Positions 27,623-35,933 of a stretch of 64,000 nt of DNA are shown here, in pieces. The DNA lies in assembly GCA_964625015.1 (NCBI GenBank), contig CAZUZI010000002.1, positions 1 through 64,000 on the forward strand, given 5' to 3'. Every line of letters begins with the position of its first letter. Within the stretch, counting starts at the first letter, position 1. Made by a program: the position numbers and the translations under genes. The DNA is from UBA5209 sp964625015. Lineage in GTDB: Bacteria; Patescibacteriota; Dojkabacteria; SC72. The notes beneath the pieces are model-generated. The model had not been told where the DNA came from. It saw nothing but the letters and a program-made list of their open reading frames with translations, and made no database searches.

Positions 27623-28192
27623 CTACAAAGCATCTTGATTAATTAAGAATGAGACATTAACTTCAAGTTCATCACCAGCCTTATTTATATTAAACTTTAC
27701 ATCAGAGTAATATGAATTATTTTTCAATGAATCTTCATAGTCTTTTAGAGCATTAAGATTTGGAGTAGAAAGTGCAAGACTCGCCCTTGTACCATTAAAA
27801 GAAAAACTCTGAATATTTAGAGTAATAGGAATATTACTAAGAATCTCTGATATGACACTTGAGTTTAATTGCTGACCACTTTCTATTTTTTTAAGATCAA
27901 CTAAGAGATTCTGTAAATTCCCATATCTTACAGAACTCTGCCTCCAAGCATCATTTTCAAGTACAGCAATCTGAGCATTAACCTCTTCTGTGAGATCATT
28001 ACTTCTTTCATCCATGAAAAACCTCGCTCCAAAAGCAACAAGTACAATCAGCTCAACAATAATAAGAAGGTTCTTTCCAACAGTTCCAATCCAAACAAAA
28101 GCACCAGTAAGCATTTCAGACTCCTTATTTATTGGGTCTAAAAAGTTTATTGATTTTGCATCAGGAATCTTCCTAAATATTTGGGCAGCCAT
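27623..28192 (-). CDS. PilN-like type IV pilus inner-membrane protein
   Basis: 189 residues. A short cytoplasmic N-terminus (SINFLDPINKESEM) resembles the PilM-binding motif INLLP-type of PilN. One membrane helix (about 38-60), a coiled coil and a ferredoxin-like domain (LNIQSFSFNG, then YSDVKFNINKAGDELEVNVSF) follow. A minus-strand TATACT lies 10 nt before the ATG, giving a near-leaderless start. The genes for the pilins and the motor are not in the window. Confidence 0.72.
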   Translation of the reverse strand: MAAQIFRKIPDAKSINFLDPINKESEMLTGAFVWIGTVGKNLLIIVELIVLVAFGARFFMDERSNDLTEEVNAQIAVLENDAWRQSSVRYGNLQNLLVDLKKIESGQQLNSSVISEILSNIPITLNIQSFSFNGTRASLALSTPNLNALKDYEDSLKNNSYYSDVKFNINKAGDELEVNVSFLINQDAL

Positions 28193-28214
28193 TTGTATCT
28201 ACAGTATATATTGT

Positions 28215-29651
28215 TTATATCTTGTTGAAAAGGATCACACTTTCACTTTTCTCTAGTGCAACCTTCGCTCTTAAACAGCTGACTGGGATAATAGGGGTAT
28301 ATAGATTTATTATTGTTTTTAATAGATAACTAAGATTGTTAAGAGTTAATTCACTACTATCAATATCTGAACTCCATGGTTGCCTTTCAGTAATATACTT
28401 ATTTCCCCAATCTGCAAGTTCATCAATCTTATCAGCTGCAGATGCAATTTCGTAATCTTCATATAGACTTTCTACTTCTCTCCTTATGCTATCAACCTTC
28501 TTTTTAAACTCCATCTCTATACTGCTCTCGTCATTAATCTTAATCCCTTTACTATTTGCAAGATGTATTACTCTGTTAAGAAGATTTCCGAAGTTGTTAG
28601 CTAATCTAGAGTTATACATATTGATTAAATCTCCCTCCTTGTATGAAGAGTCTGAGTAGGTAGAGATACCTGTTAAAAGATAGAAACGAACAACTTCTGC
28701 TCCAAACTTCTTCTCCTGATCAAAAGGTGAGATAACATTACCCTTACTCTTTGCCATCTTGGTACCATCAGGACCAAGTATCATACCGTGTTCAAGTAAT
28801 TTAGAGCTATGCTCTAAACCTGCAGAGGCTAACATACCTTGCCATATTGCACCCTGAAATCTTAAGTTGTCTGGACCAAATAACTGTATACCTGGCCACC
28901 ACTGAGAGAGCTTCTCCTCATCACTCCCAAATCCTACTGCAATAACATAGTTTGTAAGAGCATCGAACCACACATAGAATACCTGAGTTGGATCATCTGG
29001 TACTTCAATACCCCAAGGTAGATTCTCTCTAAGTCTCGAGATACTAATATCCTCAATCTCATTTATTATCTGTTTTAATTCCTCTAATTTTCTCTCCGGT
29101 TTCAATATGCTTGGATTACTATCTAACCAGTTAAGTAAATGCTCCTTGTATGCACTTAGTTTAAAAAAATAGTTTTCCTCTTCCTTTTCTTCGGGTACAG
29201 TACCATGATCTGGACATTTACCATCTACAAGTTCCTTTTCTGTTAAGAATCTTTCACATCCAACACAGTATAGACCCTTATATTTCTTCTTATATATATC
29301 CCCATTGTCTAGGCATCTTTTCCAAAATTCTTGGGCGGCGATATGATGATTCTTATCAGATGTTCTATAGAAATTGTCATACTCTACAAAAAAGCGCTCA
29401 CAAAAGTCCTTAAATCTTTTAGCATATTTATCAACAAACTCCTTCATTTCTATACCTTCTTCTGTAGCCTTTCTATATATCTTTAATCCATGTTCGTCTG
29501 TACCGACATTGAAGAATACATTTTCATTACCTAATTTAGCTCTAAAATATCTTGAGATTGCATCTGCTTGAACAAATTCCAATGCATGACCGATATGTGG
29601 TTCTGCATTTACATAGGGTAGTGTTGTTGTTATATATAGCTTGTTATTCAT
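28215..29651 (-). CDS. metG: Methionyl-tRNA synthetase
   Basis: Charges tRNA-Met. 478 residues. HIGH motif at residues 19-22 (EPHIGHALEF), zinc knuckle region CVGCERFLTE, and the KMSKS loop as KMAKS near residue 297. It is close to the short form that lacks the C-terminal tRNA-binding EMAP domain. The minus-strand extended -10 TGATATAAT (hexamer 29659-29664) is 7 nt before the ATG, so it is leaderless and apparently not controlled by a T-box, unlike valS. Confidence 0.97.
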   Translation of the reverse strand: MNNKLYITTTLPYVNAEPHIGHALEFVQADAISRYFRAKLGNENVFFNVGTDEHGLKIYRKATEEGIEMKEFVDKYAKRFKDFCERFFVEYDNFYRTSDKNHHIAAQEFWKRCLDNGDIYKKKYKGLYCVGCERFLTEKELVDGKCPDHGTVPEEKEEENYFFKLSAYKEHLLNWLDSNPSILKPERKLEELKQIINEIEDISISRLRENLPWGIEVPDDPTQVFYVWFDALTNYVIAVGFGSDEEKLSQWWPGIQLFGPDNLRFQGAIWQGMLASAGLEHSSKLLEHGMILGPDGTKMAKSKGNVISPFDQEKKFGAEVVRFYLLTGISTYSDSSYKEGDLINMYNSRLANNFGNLLNRVIHLANSKGIKINDESSIEMEFKKKVDSIRREVESLYEDYEIASAADKIDELADWGNKYITERQPWSSDIDSSELTLNNLSYLLKTIINLYTPIIPVSCLRAKVALEKSESVILFNKI

Positions 29652-29658
29652 AGTCTGT

Positions 29659-29664
29659 ATTATA
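29659..29664 (-). promoter_or_regulatory. Extended -10 of metG
   Basis: On the minus strand TGATATAAT, hexamer at 29659-29664, 7 nt upstream of the metG ATG. Confidence 0.75.
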
Positions 29665-29706
29665 TCATCATTAAATCGTTTTTATATATATCAATATCAA
29701 ACTATC

Positions 29707-29715
29707 TGGTATATT
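29707..29715 (+). promoter_or_regulatory. Extended -10 of the small transcription unit
   Basis: TGGTATATT. The start point would be near 29722. It precedes an AT hairpin with a T run (29720-29743: ATCTGTTT, loop TCAA, AAACAGAT, then T), which may be an attenuator before the small gene at 29771. Confidence 0.5.
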
Positions 29716-29770
29716 AATTATCTGTTTTCAAAAACAGATTTTTAATGCATTATTTCAGTGGAGGTGGATC

Positions 29771-29893
29771 ATGTCTAAATCTGATAGCTCTGGTAGTGAG
29801 AAAGCTGTAGGTCCTTCGAAATCCGCAAGAAAAGGAGAAGAGAAGAAGAGACAAAAGCCAACAGCAAAAAACAGAAATTGGGGACACCATTAG
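29771..29893 (+). CDS. Small basic protein (40 aa) with strong SD, unknown
   Basis: 40 residues, too short for most gene callers. The ATG at 29771 follows an excellent SD (GGAGGTG at about 29760-29766), which is rare at first genes in this window. The protein is Ser/Lys/Arg-rich and low in hydrophobic residues, starting MSKSDSSGSEK and ending NRNWGHH, so it is probably disordered and nucleic-acid-binding. The stop TAG is followed at once by AAGGAGGTGATCC, then two strong hairpins. I do not recognise it. A ribosome- or RNA-associated role would be a guess. Confidence 0.55.
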   Translation: MSKSDSSGSEKAVGPSKSARKGEEKKRQKPTAKNRNWGHH

Positions 29894-29906
29894 AAGGAGG
29901 TGATCC
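29894..29906 (+). promoter_or_regulatory. 13-nt complement of the 16S rRNA 3' end without a following gene
   Basis: AAGGAGGTGATCC starts at the base after the TAG stop of the small gene. It pairs with the whole conserved 3' tail of 16S rRNA (GGATCACCTCCTT, known from other bacteria). The nearest start codon is a GTG that opens only a 10-codon frame. Confidence 0.7.
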
Positions 29907-29913
29907 AAACTCT

Positions 29914-29953
29914 AAGTGCTACTTCATTTCAGATTCATAGATCTGTAGCACTT
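29914..29953 (+). ncRNA. Hairpin in the 3' region of the small unit
   Basis: AAGTGCTAC (29914-29922) pairs perfectly with GTAGCACTT (29945-29953). Inside, AGAT (29931-29934) can pair with ATCT (29941-29944). The next hairpin starts at the following base, so the two could stack. Confidence 0.55.
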
Positions 29954-30012
29954 AATGGAGAGAGCCCATACATTACGATTTCAATATCGCGGACTCTCTC
30001 CATTGTTTTCCC
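29954..30012 (+). terminator. Long hairpin terminator of the small unit
   Basis: AATGGAGAGAG (29954-29964) pairs perfectly over 11 bp with CTCTCTCCATT (29994-30004), followed by GTTTTCCCTTT. The loop of 29 nt holds a small inner CGAT/ATCG stem. Transcription is rightward and converges on the end of valS. Confidence 0.65.
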
Positions 30013-30013
30013 T

Positions 30014-32278
30014 TTATGAAATCTGTTTACCCATCAATATCCCATCTGCAAGACCAAGCGATACGAGCTCTTGCCATACAGACTCTGTAACAAATGGTAT
30101 GAATGGGTGCATTATCTTAAGATTTTCCTTAAGAATATGTAAAAGCTCTGCTAGTTTATTAATTCTTTCATTAGAACCTATTTCTAGGTCTTTAATTTCT
30201 TCCTTAATCTCTTCTATCCAAATGTCACACAACTGATGCCAGAAGAATTCTCTAATCGCTTCTGCACCAAGATTAAATTGGTACCTATCTATATATTTAC
30301 AAACCTTTTCTATATGCTCCTGTGTACTTTTTATCCTAGGTAAAGACTCATCAACAACATACTTAGTAACCATATCTAATTCTGAATCATCGATGTTCAT
30401 CATTATGAATCTTGAAGCATTCCATATTTTGTTAACAAAATTCCTATTTCCCTTTATCTTTTCCTCCCTAACTGGAGTATTTGAACCAGGAAGAGAGTCA
30501 CTGTAATACCAGAGTCTTAGTGCATCTGCACCATACTTCTCTATAACTTCCTTTGGTTCTACACCATTACCCTTGGATTTAGACATCTTAGAGCCATCAG
30601 CTGCAAGTATCATACCGTGTAAAAAGACAGTACTAAATGGAGTCTTACCAGTTCTATATATACCTAACATCATCATTCTCGCTACCCACCAGAAAAGAAT
30701 ATCTCTTGCAGTCTCCATAACCTGAGTAGGGTAGAACTTTGCATAGTCTTCTCCATCTGGCCCACCAAGCGTAGAGAACGGCCATTGACCAGAACTAAAC
30801 CATGTATCAAACATATCTGTCTCTTCCTCCCATACTCCTTCTTGAGGCATATTCTCTCCGAGTGCTATCTCACCAGTACCGTTTGCAACTAGACCTGTTT
30901 CTTTTTCATAGTCAATTACAGTCTTCCCTTCATTTTCTCTTAACCAATCATGTAACTGTTTACTTCCGCTATACCAAACAGGTATTCTCTGCCCCCACCA
31001 AAGCTGTCTTGATATACACCAAGGTTGGATATTTTCAAAAAAGAATTCTAATGCTTTCTGTTGCCCAGAAGGAATTACCTTTGTAGAACCACTCTTTAAA
31101 GCATCTAATGCTTTTTTAGCAAGAGGATTGGTATTTACATACCACTGGTTAGATATAATTGGCTCTATTGGTGTCTTACATCTTTCACAGATACTTACAT
31201 CATGTTTAATATTCTCTATTTTAACAAGAAGACCCATTTCATCGAGTTCTTTTACTAATGCCTTTGAGCATTCCACAGTCTCCATTCCTATGAATCTCTC
31301 TGGAATATCACCAGACATTTTCCCCTCTTCATTTATCACATTGATAATATTAAGATTGTGTCTTTTACCTATTTCAAAATCTACATGTGAATGAGCAGGC
31401 GTTACTTTAAGAGCGCCTGTTCCTAATTCTATATCTATTTCTCTATCTGCAATTATTGGTATTTCCCTATTCGCTATTGGGAGTAGAACTTTTTTACCTA
31501 TAAATTCCTTGTATCTTTCATCTTCAGGATTAACAGCAACAGCAGTATCTCCTAACATAGTTTCAGGTCTAGTTGTAGCGATTGTAATACCCTTTGATCC
31601 GAACTTTTTACTATCCTGTTCATCAACAAATGGATATATTATATATGCAAATATCCCTCTTCTTTCCTCATGCTCAGTATCTATATCTGCTAGAGCAGTT
31701 TTACAGTTAGGGCACTGATTTATTATCCTTTTATCCCTATATATGAGGCCATCTTCATACATACGGTAGAATGTCTCATATATTATCTTTGTAAGCTTAG
31801 GATCAAGAGTAAATAGCTCCCTGTTATAGTCTGCACTTAAACCAATATTTTTCTCTTGCTCTCTTGCATTTGAGGCGTTACGCATAGAGAATTCATAGCA
31901 CTGCTTGTAGAACTCATCCCTTCCCATCTCCCATTTATCAATTCCTTTCTCTTTTAGTATCTTTGTGAAAGATGTCTCAGTTTGTATACCCGCATGGTCT
32001 TTACCAGGGAGAAGAAGAGTGGGGTGTCCTGTCATCCTATTGTATCTACCCATTGCATCTTGAAATGAGTATCCACACATATGCCCTATATGTAGATTCG
32101 CATTTGCATTAGGAGGTGGTAATACAATAGTGAAAGGTGCTTTTACTTCGCGACCGCTTTCCGTAAGCATCTTCTCTATCTCTTCTGGAGTAGTCAGCCT
32201 TGAATCTTCCCACATCTTGTAGATGTTTTTTTCTTTTGTATTTGATTCAAATGCTTTAGGTATTTCTCTCACTTTCAT
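30014..32278 (-). CDS. valS: Valyl-tRNA synthetase, compact
   Basis: Charges tRNA-Val. 754 residues. HIGH at 63-66 (NLHIGH), editing-domain motif ATTRPETMLGDTAVAVNP, CISRQLWWGQRIPVW, and KMSKS at about 564-568. Bacterial ValRS is usually 850-950 residues with a C-terminal coiled-coil arm that clamps the tRNA elbow; that arm is missing here. The start has a strong SD (AAGGAGG, 5 nt before the ATG), as expected for an operon-internal gene. It lies 17 bp after a hypothetical gene and both are behind a T-box leader. Confidence 0.97.
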   Translation of the reverse strand: MKVREIPKAFESNTKEKNIYKMWEDSRLTTPEEIEKMLTESGREVKAPFTIVLPPPNANANLHIGHMCGYSFQDAMGRYNRMTGHPTLLLPGKDHAGIQTETSFTKILKEKGIDKWEMGRDEFYKQCYEFSMRNASNAREQEKNIGLSADYNRELFTLDPKLTKIIYETFYRMYEDGLIYRDKRIINQCPNCKTALADIDTEHEERRGIFAYIIYPFVDEQDSKKFGSKGITIATTRPETMLGDTAVAVNPEDERYKEFIGKKVLLPIANREIPIIADREIDIELGTGALKVTPAHSHVDFEIGKRHNLNIINVINEEGKMSGDIPERFIGMETVECSKALVKELDEMGLLVKIENIKHDVSICERCKTPIEPIISNQWYVNTNPLAKKALDALKSGSTKVIPSGQQKALEFFFENIQPWCISRQLWWGQRIPVWYSGSKQLHDWLRENEGKTVIDYEKETGLVANGTGEIALGENMPQEGVWEEETDMFDTWFSSGQWPFSTLGGPDGEDYAKFYPTQVMETARDILFWWVARMMMLGIYRTGKTPFSTVFLHGMILAADGSKMSKSKGNGVEPKEVIEKYGADALRLWYYSDSLPGSNTPVREEKIKGNRNFVNKIWNASRFIMMNIDDSELDMVTKYVVDESLPRIKSTQEHIEKVCKYIDRYQFNLGAEAIREFFWHQLCDIWIEEIKEEIKDLEIGSNERINKLAELLHILKENLKIMHPFIPFVTESVWQELVSLGLADGILMGKQIS

Positions 32279-32295
32279 CTTTCCTCCTTATATAT

Positions 32296-32694
32296 TTACT
32301 CAGACAGTAATTTCAACGTTTCCCGTAAGCTTTGTAGATGCATAGTTCTTGATATCCTAATGCCAATAGTTAGAAGTGAAGCCTCAGATGAACCTCGAGA
32401 CCTCTCCATTTCATCAATTCTACTTTCAAGGAAATTAATAGCGCTCACTCGCAATGCTCTTCGTTTTGCATCATCAAAAGATTCCTTAGCTTCTCTATAC
32501 CTTTCTCGATATGTGATAGAGGGTAATGTAATATCAATACTTGGCTCATCAAGAAGTCTTGGATCTTCTTCAATTACCTCGGCATATGTATTCAATTTCT
32601 CAGGGCTAAGTGGATTACCCTCGTCTAAGGTCTCTTTAAGTTCGTTTACCATCTCTTCATAGTCCTCTGTGCTTGTCTGTATCTGTTCTAACAT
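32296..32694 (-). CDS. Hypothetical helical protein between T-box and valS
   Basis: 132 residues, acidic in the first half and Arg-rich in the second, mostly helical by composition. No family is recognised. It is the first gene after the T-box terminator (about 20 nt from the terminator to the ATG) and is 17 bp from valS, so it must rise with valine starvation. That context suggests a role near ValRS or amino-acid stress, but nothing in the sequence proves it. Confidence 0.72.
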   Translation of the reverse strand: MLEQIQTSTEDYEEMVNELKETLDEGNPLSPEKLNTYAEVIEEDPRLLDEPSIDITLPSITYRERYREAKESFDDAKRRALRVSAINFLESRIDEMERSRGSSEASLLTIGIRISRTMHLQSLRETLKLLSE

Positions 32695-32720
32695 GTATAT
32701 AGTTGTAATATATTAAATAG

Positions 32721-32774
32721 AAAAGCCCTCACATTAAAGTATATCCTACCATAGATACTCTCTAATGTAAGGGC
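32721..32774 (-). terminator. Regulated terminator of the T-box leader
   Basis: On the minus strand GCCCTTACATTA (32763-32774) pairs with TAATGTGAGGGC (32725-32736) with one mismatch, then TTTTCTATTT. It shares CCTTAC with the antiterminator, so the two folds exclude each other. Confidence 0.88.
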
Positions 32775-32911
32775 GATTTACGCGATACCACCTTACTTCC
32801 CTAATATAGTATTAGGCTCATTACCCATTTTACAGTTGGGGTTCTGCGGATTCTACTTTCATTTTGATTTCTTTCCGTGTCTCCAAGGTGACTAACCTTG
32901 TATTAGCGACC
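32721..32911 (-). ncRNA. T-box riboswitch, valine type, controlling valS
   Basis: Leader RNA that senses uncharged tRNA. The T-box motif reads AAGGTGGTATCGCG on the minus strand (32781-32794; consensus AGGGTGGNACCGCG). The base before A is T, which would pair with discriminator A of tRNA-Val. Antiterminator arms GTAAGG (32791-32796) and CCTTAC (32767-32772) pair perfectly. Stem III is CCTAATA-N3-TATTAGG (32800-32816). A terminator overlaps the antiterminator. A short 5' hairpin (32884-32900) shows GTC in its five-base loop, followed by A, and is a candidate valine specifier. I could not identify a full-size Stem I. Confidence 0.85.
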
Positions 32912-32915
32912 CCCA

Positions 32916-32924
32916 ATTATACCA
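32916..32924 (-). promoter_or_regulatory. Extended -10 of the T-box/valS unit
   Basis: Minus-strand TGGTATAAT (hexamer 32916-32921). The start point should lie near 32909-32910 at the run of G that opens the leader. Confidence 0.78.
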
Positions 32925-32964
32925 TTGCAAAATATATATACAAAGTAGTTTTGTTTAGATATGA

Positions 32965-32970
32965 TATAAT
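32965..32970 (+). promoter_or_regulatory. Extended -10 of rnj
   Basis: TGATATAAT with the hexamer at 32965-32970, 9 nt before the ATG at 32980. It is divergent from the T-box promoter about 40 bp away. Confidence 0.72.
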
Positions 32971-32979
32971 CTTTGAGTT

Positions 32980-34665
32980 ATGAATAGATTTTTTAAAAAT
33001 ATGGAACTAAGACTTTGTACACTTTCAGGAACGGAAGAGGTAGGTAGAAACTGTAATTTTCTTGAATTCGGAGATGAGATAATTGTCATAGATGCTGGGT
33101 ACTCATTCCCAGGACAAGAGATGTATGGTATCGATTACATGATACCTAATTTCAAGTACTTAACAAAAAACAAAAAGAAGGTAAAAGGGATATTAATCAC
33201 ACATGGTCATTTAGATCATACTGGCTCTCTTAGATGGTTACTACCTGCACTAGACTTTCCTCCTGTATACGCTGGAGCTTTTGCGAAAGCATTAATAGAG
33301 GACAAATTAGAGGAACACAACTTAAAGAAGAGGACAAAGATATTTGGTGTTACAAGACATACAACAATGAATATAGGGAGAAATTTCAAGGCAACCTTCA
33401 TTGGTATCAATCACAGTATCCCAGATGCATTTAGTATCTTTGTACAGACACCTAAAGGTAATGTCTTTTTCTCTGGTGACTACAAAATTGATACACAGCC
33501 AACAAGTGAGTTAGAGGCTGACTATGAGAAATTAAAATCACTTAGAGGTAGGGTTGACCTTGCATTAATGGAGAGTACAAATGCTAGCAAACCTGGTAAA
33601 GCTCCCTCTGAAACAGAGGTCTACGGTAACTTAGAAAAAGTTATAAATGGTACACAGGGTAGAGTAATTGTTGCTGCCTTCGCGTCTCTTCTTACAAGAC
33701 TTCACTCACTCTTTGAGATTGCAAAAAGAACAAACAGAAAGATTGTAATATCAGGAAGAAGTTTAGAACAAACGATATCAATAGCACATAACCAAGGATA
33801 CATACACATTCCAGAAAATATGATTATAAAGGAAAGAGATATACCAAAGTTCAGCGACAATCAGTTGATGATTCTTTGTACAGGTAGCCAGGCAGAGAGA
33901 TTTGCAGCATTAAACAGAATCTCTCTAAATGAACATAAGTTCGTAAAGATAAAGAAGGGAGACCTTGTACTTATGTCTTCTTCGGAGATTCCTGAAAACG
34001 TCTCTAATATCGAGAAAATGACTGATAGATTGATTGGCCTAGGTGCAGATCTTGTAAAAGATAGTATAGAAACAAAAATCCATTCTACTGGACACGGTAA
34101 TCAGGAAGATATGAAGATTATGCACGATCTTGTTAGACCTAAAAAAGTTATGCCTATACACGGACCTCTAACTTTTAGATACTTTAACAAGAAGAATTAC
34201 ATTGATTGGGGAATGAAAGAGGAAGATGTTTTACTCACTGGAGATGGGCAGGTATGGGTATACAATGGAAGGACATGGAACAGAACAAGACCTGTAGAAT
34301 CTAAACCAATATTGATAGATGGTCTTGGAGTAGGAGATACAGGAGATGTTGTACTTAAGGATAGGCAGCAATTGGCAGAGTACGGTATGTTTGTTGTAAT
34401 ACTAAATCTTAGTAAGAAAAGTAAGGCTATGATTAGTAGGCCACAATTTGTATCTAGAGGTTTTGTATATATGAAGACTTCAAAAGAGATGCTTAGTGAG
34501 ATTCAAACTATGATTAATGATACTCATAGGGATTGGTTACAGAAAGCACATAGGAGTAAAAAGTTTGAGATAAAGGAGCTTAAAGAAAGTATAGAGAAAA
34601 CATTGAGCAAGTATATTTACAAAAAGACAGAGAGGGAACCCATTATATTGGTGGTTGTGATATAA
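32980..34665 (+). CDS. rnj: Ribonuclease J
   Basis: Metallo-beta-lactamase-fold 5' exonuclease/endonuclease for mRNA decay and rRNA processing. 561 residues. The metal motif HGHLDHTGS is at 75-83. FSGDYKID, the beta-CASP motifs (GRVIVAAFAS, STGHGNQEDM) and MPIHGPLTFR are present. The start at 32980 is favoured by the -10 box 9 nt upstream; a second ATG 21 bp later is possible. The stop codon TAA is part of the -10 box of the next gene. With mostly leaderless mRNAs, a 5' exonuclease may have special weight here (inference). Confidence 0.95.
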   Translation: MNRFFKNMELRLCTLSGTEEVGRNCNFLEFGDEIIVIDAGYSFPGQEMYGIDYMIPNFKYLTKNKKKVKGILITHGHLDHTGSLRWLLPALDFPPVYAGAFAKALIEDKLEEHNLKKRTKIFGVTRHTTMNIGRNFKATFIGINHSIPDAFSIFVQTPKGNVFFSGDYKIDTQPTSELEADYEKLKSLRGRVDLALMESTNASKPGKAPSETEVYGNLEKVINGTQGRVIVAAFASLLTRLHSLFEIAKRTNRKIVISGRSLEQTISIAHNQGYIHIPENMIIKERDIPKFSDNQLMILCTGSQAERFAALNRISLNEHKFVKIKKGDLVLMSSSEIPENVSNIEKMTDRLIGLGADLVKDSIETKIHSTGHGNQEDMKIMHDLVRPKKVMPIHGPLTFRYFNKKNYIDWGMKEEDVLLTGDGQVWVYNGRTWNRTRPVESKPILIDGLGVGDTGDVVLKDRQQLAEYGMFVVILNLSKKSKAMISRPQFVSRGFVYMKTSKEMLSEIQTMINDTHRDWLQKAHRSKKFEIKELKESIEKTLSKYIYKKTEREPIILVVVI

Positions 34666-34666
34666 T
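34661..34666 (+). promoter_or_regulatory. Extended -10 of the FtsA-like gene, overlapping the rnj stop
   Basis: TGATATAAT, hexamer at 34661-34666, 8 nt before the ATG at 34675. The last codons of rnj, GTG-ATA-TAA, are read from the same bases. Confidence 0.75.
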
Positions 34667-34674
34667 TTCACAAG

Positions 34675-35928
34675 ATGATTAAACTGCCATTTACGAAATC
34701 TCAAATAAACCTTTTAGACGGTAAGAATTCCGTTGTAGCACTTGATATTGGTACCGAAAGTGTTAAGAGTTTGCTCTTCACTATGGACGAGGGAGGAGTA
34801 TATGTAAATAGAGTGTCTAGAATTCAGCAGCAACAACATGCGATGAGGAGTGGGATAATCACCAACCTTGATACAGTTCTAGAAAACTGCAGGCTTTCTC
34901 TTACAGAACTTTTTAGTACATTAAAAGAGGAAGAGTATCCAAAGAAAGTGATAATGGGTATTGCTGGTGAATATATACAGGGTGTATCAATTGTTGTTAA
35001 CTATCACAGAGAAGAGAATTTCGAAAAAGAGGTTACAAAAAAGGAACAGGAGAGAATAATATCACAGGTAAAAGGGCAGATTATCGTTGATGGGAAAGGG
35101 GATTTAAGTCAGAGAACAGGACTTCGCAATGAGGATATTGAGATATTACATATTACTCCAACAGGTTTAGAAATAGGAGGTATGCCTGTAAATACATTAA
35201 TTGGATATAAAGGTAGAGATGTAAGATTACATTTCTATGCATCTTTTGCTCCAAAGACGTACACTGAAGCATTAAAAAAAGTTGCTAATTCTCTTGATCT
35301 TGAGGTTATCAGTATTGTTTCTCAACCATTCGCAGTAGCCAGAGCTCACTCTGGTATAGAGAATCCTACATTCTCTGCAATATTCTTAGATATTGGTGGC
35401 GGTACAACAGATGTTGCAGTTGTAAAGGATGGAAATATTGTAGAGACACAGATGTTTGCATTCGGTGGGAGGGTATTTACAAAAGAATTGGCAAATTTAA
35501 CAGATTCAGATTTTAGACATGCAGAAGAAAGAAAGAAGAAATATGCAAACAAAGAGTTAACAAAGGAGGTTTCGAGAAAGGTTCAGAAGGTTATGTATTC
35601 TACAGCAAATCTTTGGATGAGAACACTTAAGGTTGCATTGGAGAGTGCTGAGGATGTAGAGGTATTTCCTTCTCAAATATATCTCTGTGGCGGGGGTTCT
35701 TTACTGCCTGATATAAAAGAGGTTATGTTGGAATTTCCATGGAAGAAGTTTTTACCTTTTGCTGTTGTTCCAAAAATTGAAATGTTTACACCTAGTCAAC
35801 TGAAGGGGGTGAGAGACAATAGTGGACAGCTACAGAATGTATACGATATTACACCTGCTTCATTAGCAAAGTTTGTATATGATATGGAAATTGATAGATT
35901 AAAATATGATATAAATTGGGAAGCTTAA
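34675..35928 (+). CDS. FtsA/PilM-like actin-fold ATPase
   Basis: 417 residues. Phosphate-1 ALDIGTESVKSL, an SHS2-type insert, phosphate-2 FLDIGGGTTDVAVV and adenosine motif YLCGGGSLLPDI put it in the FtsA/PilM group. FtsA would tether FtsZ and usually ends in an amphipathic helix; the C-terminus here (DRLKYDINWEA) is not clearly that. No ftsZ is next to it. The pilN/pilO-like genes 6 kb away make PilM a real alternative. It is leaderless. The next gene begins 5 bp after its stop, so they form a pair. Confidence 0.82.
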   Translation: MIKLPFTKSQINLLDGKNSVVALDIGTESVKSLLFTMDEGGVYVNRVSRIQQQQHAMRSGIITNLDTVLENCRLSLTELFSTLKEEEYPKKVIMGIAGEYIQGVSIVVNYHREENFEKEVTKKEQERIISQVKGQIIVDGKGDLSQRTGLRNEDIEILHITPTGLEIGGMPVNTLIGYKGRDVRLHFYASFAPKTYTEALKKVANSLDLEVISIVSQPFAVARAHSGIENPTFSAIFLDIGGGTTDVAVVKDGNIVETQMFAFGGRVFTKELANLTDSDFRHAEERKKKYANKELTKEVSRKVQKVMYSTANLWMRTLKVALESAEDVEVFPSQIYLCGGGSLLPDIKEVMLEFPWKKFLPFAVVPKIEMFTPSQLKGVRDNSGQLQNVYDITPASLAKFVYDMEIDRLKYDINWEA

Positions 35929-35933
35929 ATCTC

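Noticed and set aside
29916..29948. GTG-started 10-codon frame after AAGGAGGTGATCC
   Set aside because: Too short, lies inside a 9-bp hairpin and has no supporting signal, so the SD-like site has no evident gene.
29955..30236. Plus-strand frame of 93 codons beginning in the terminator hairpin
   Set aside because: Most of it is antisense to valS and its start lies in an 11-bp stem; valS is certain.
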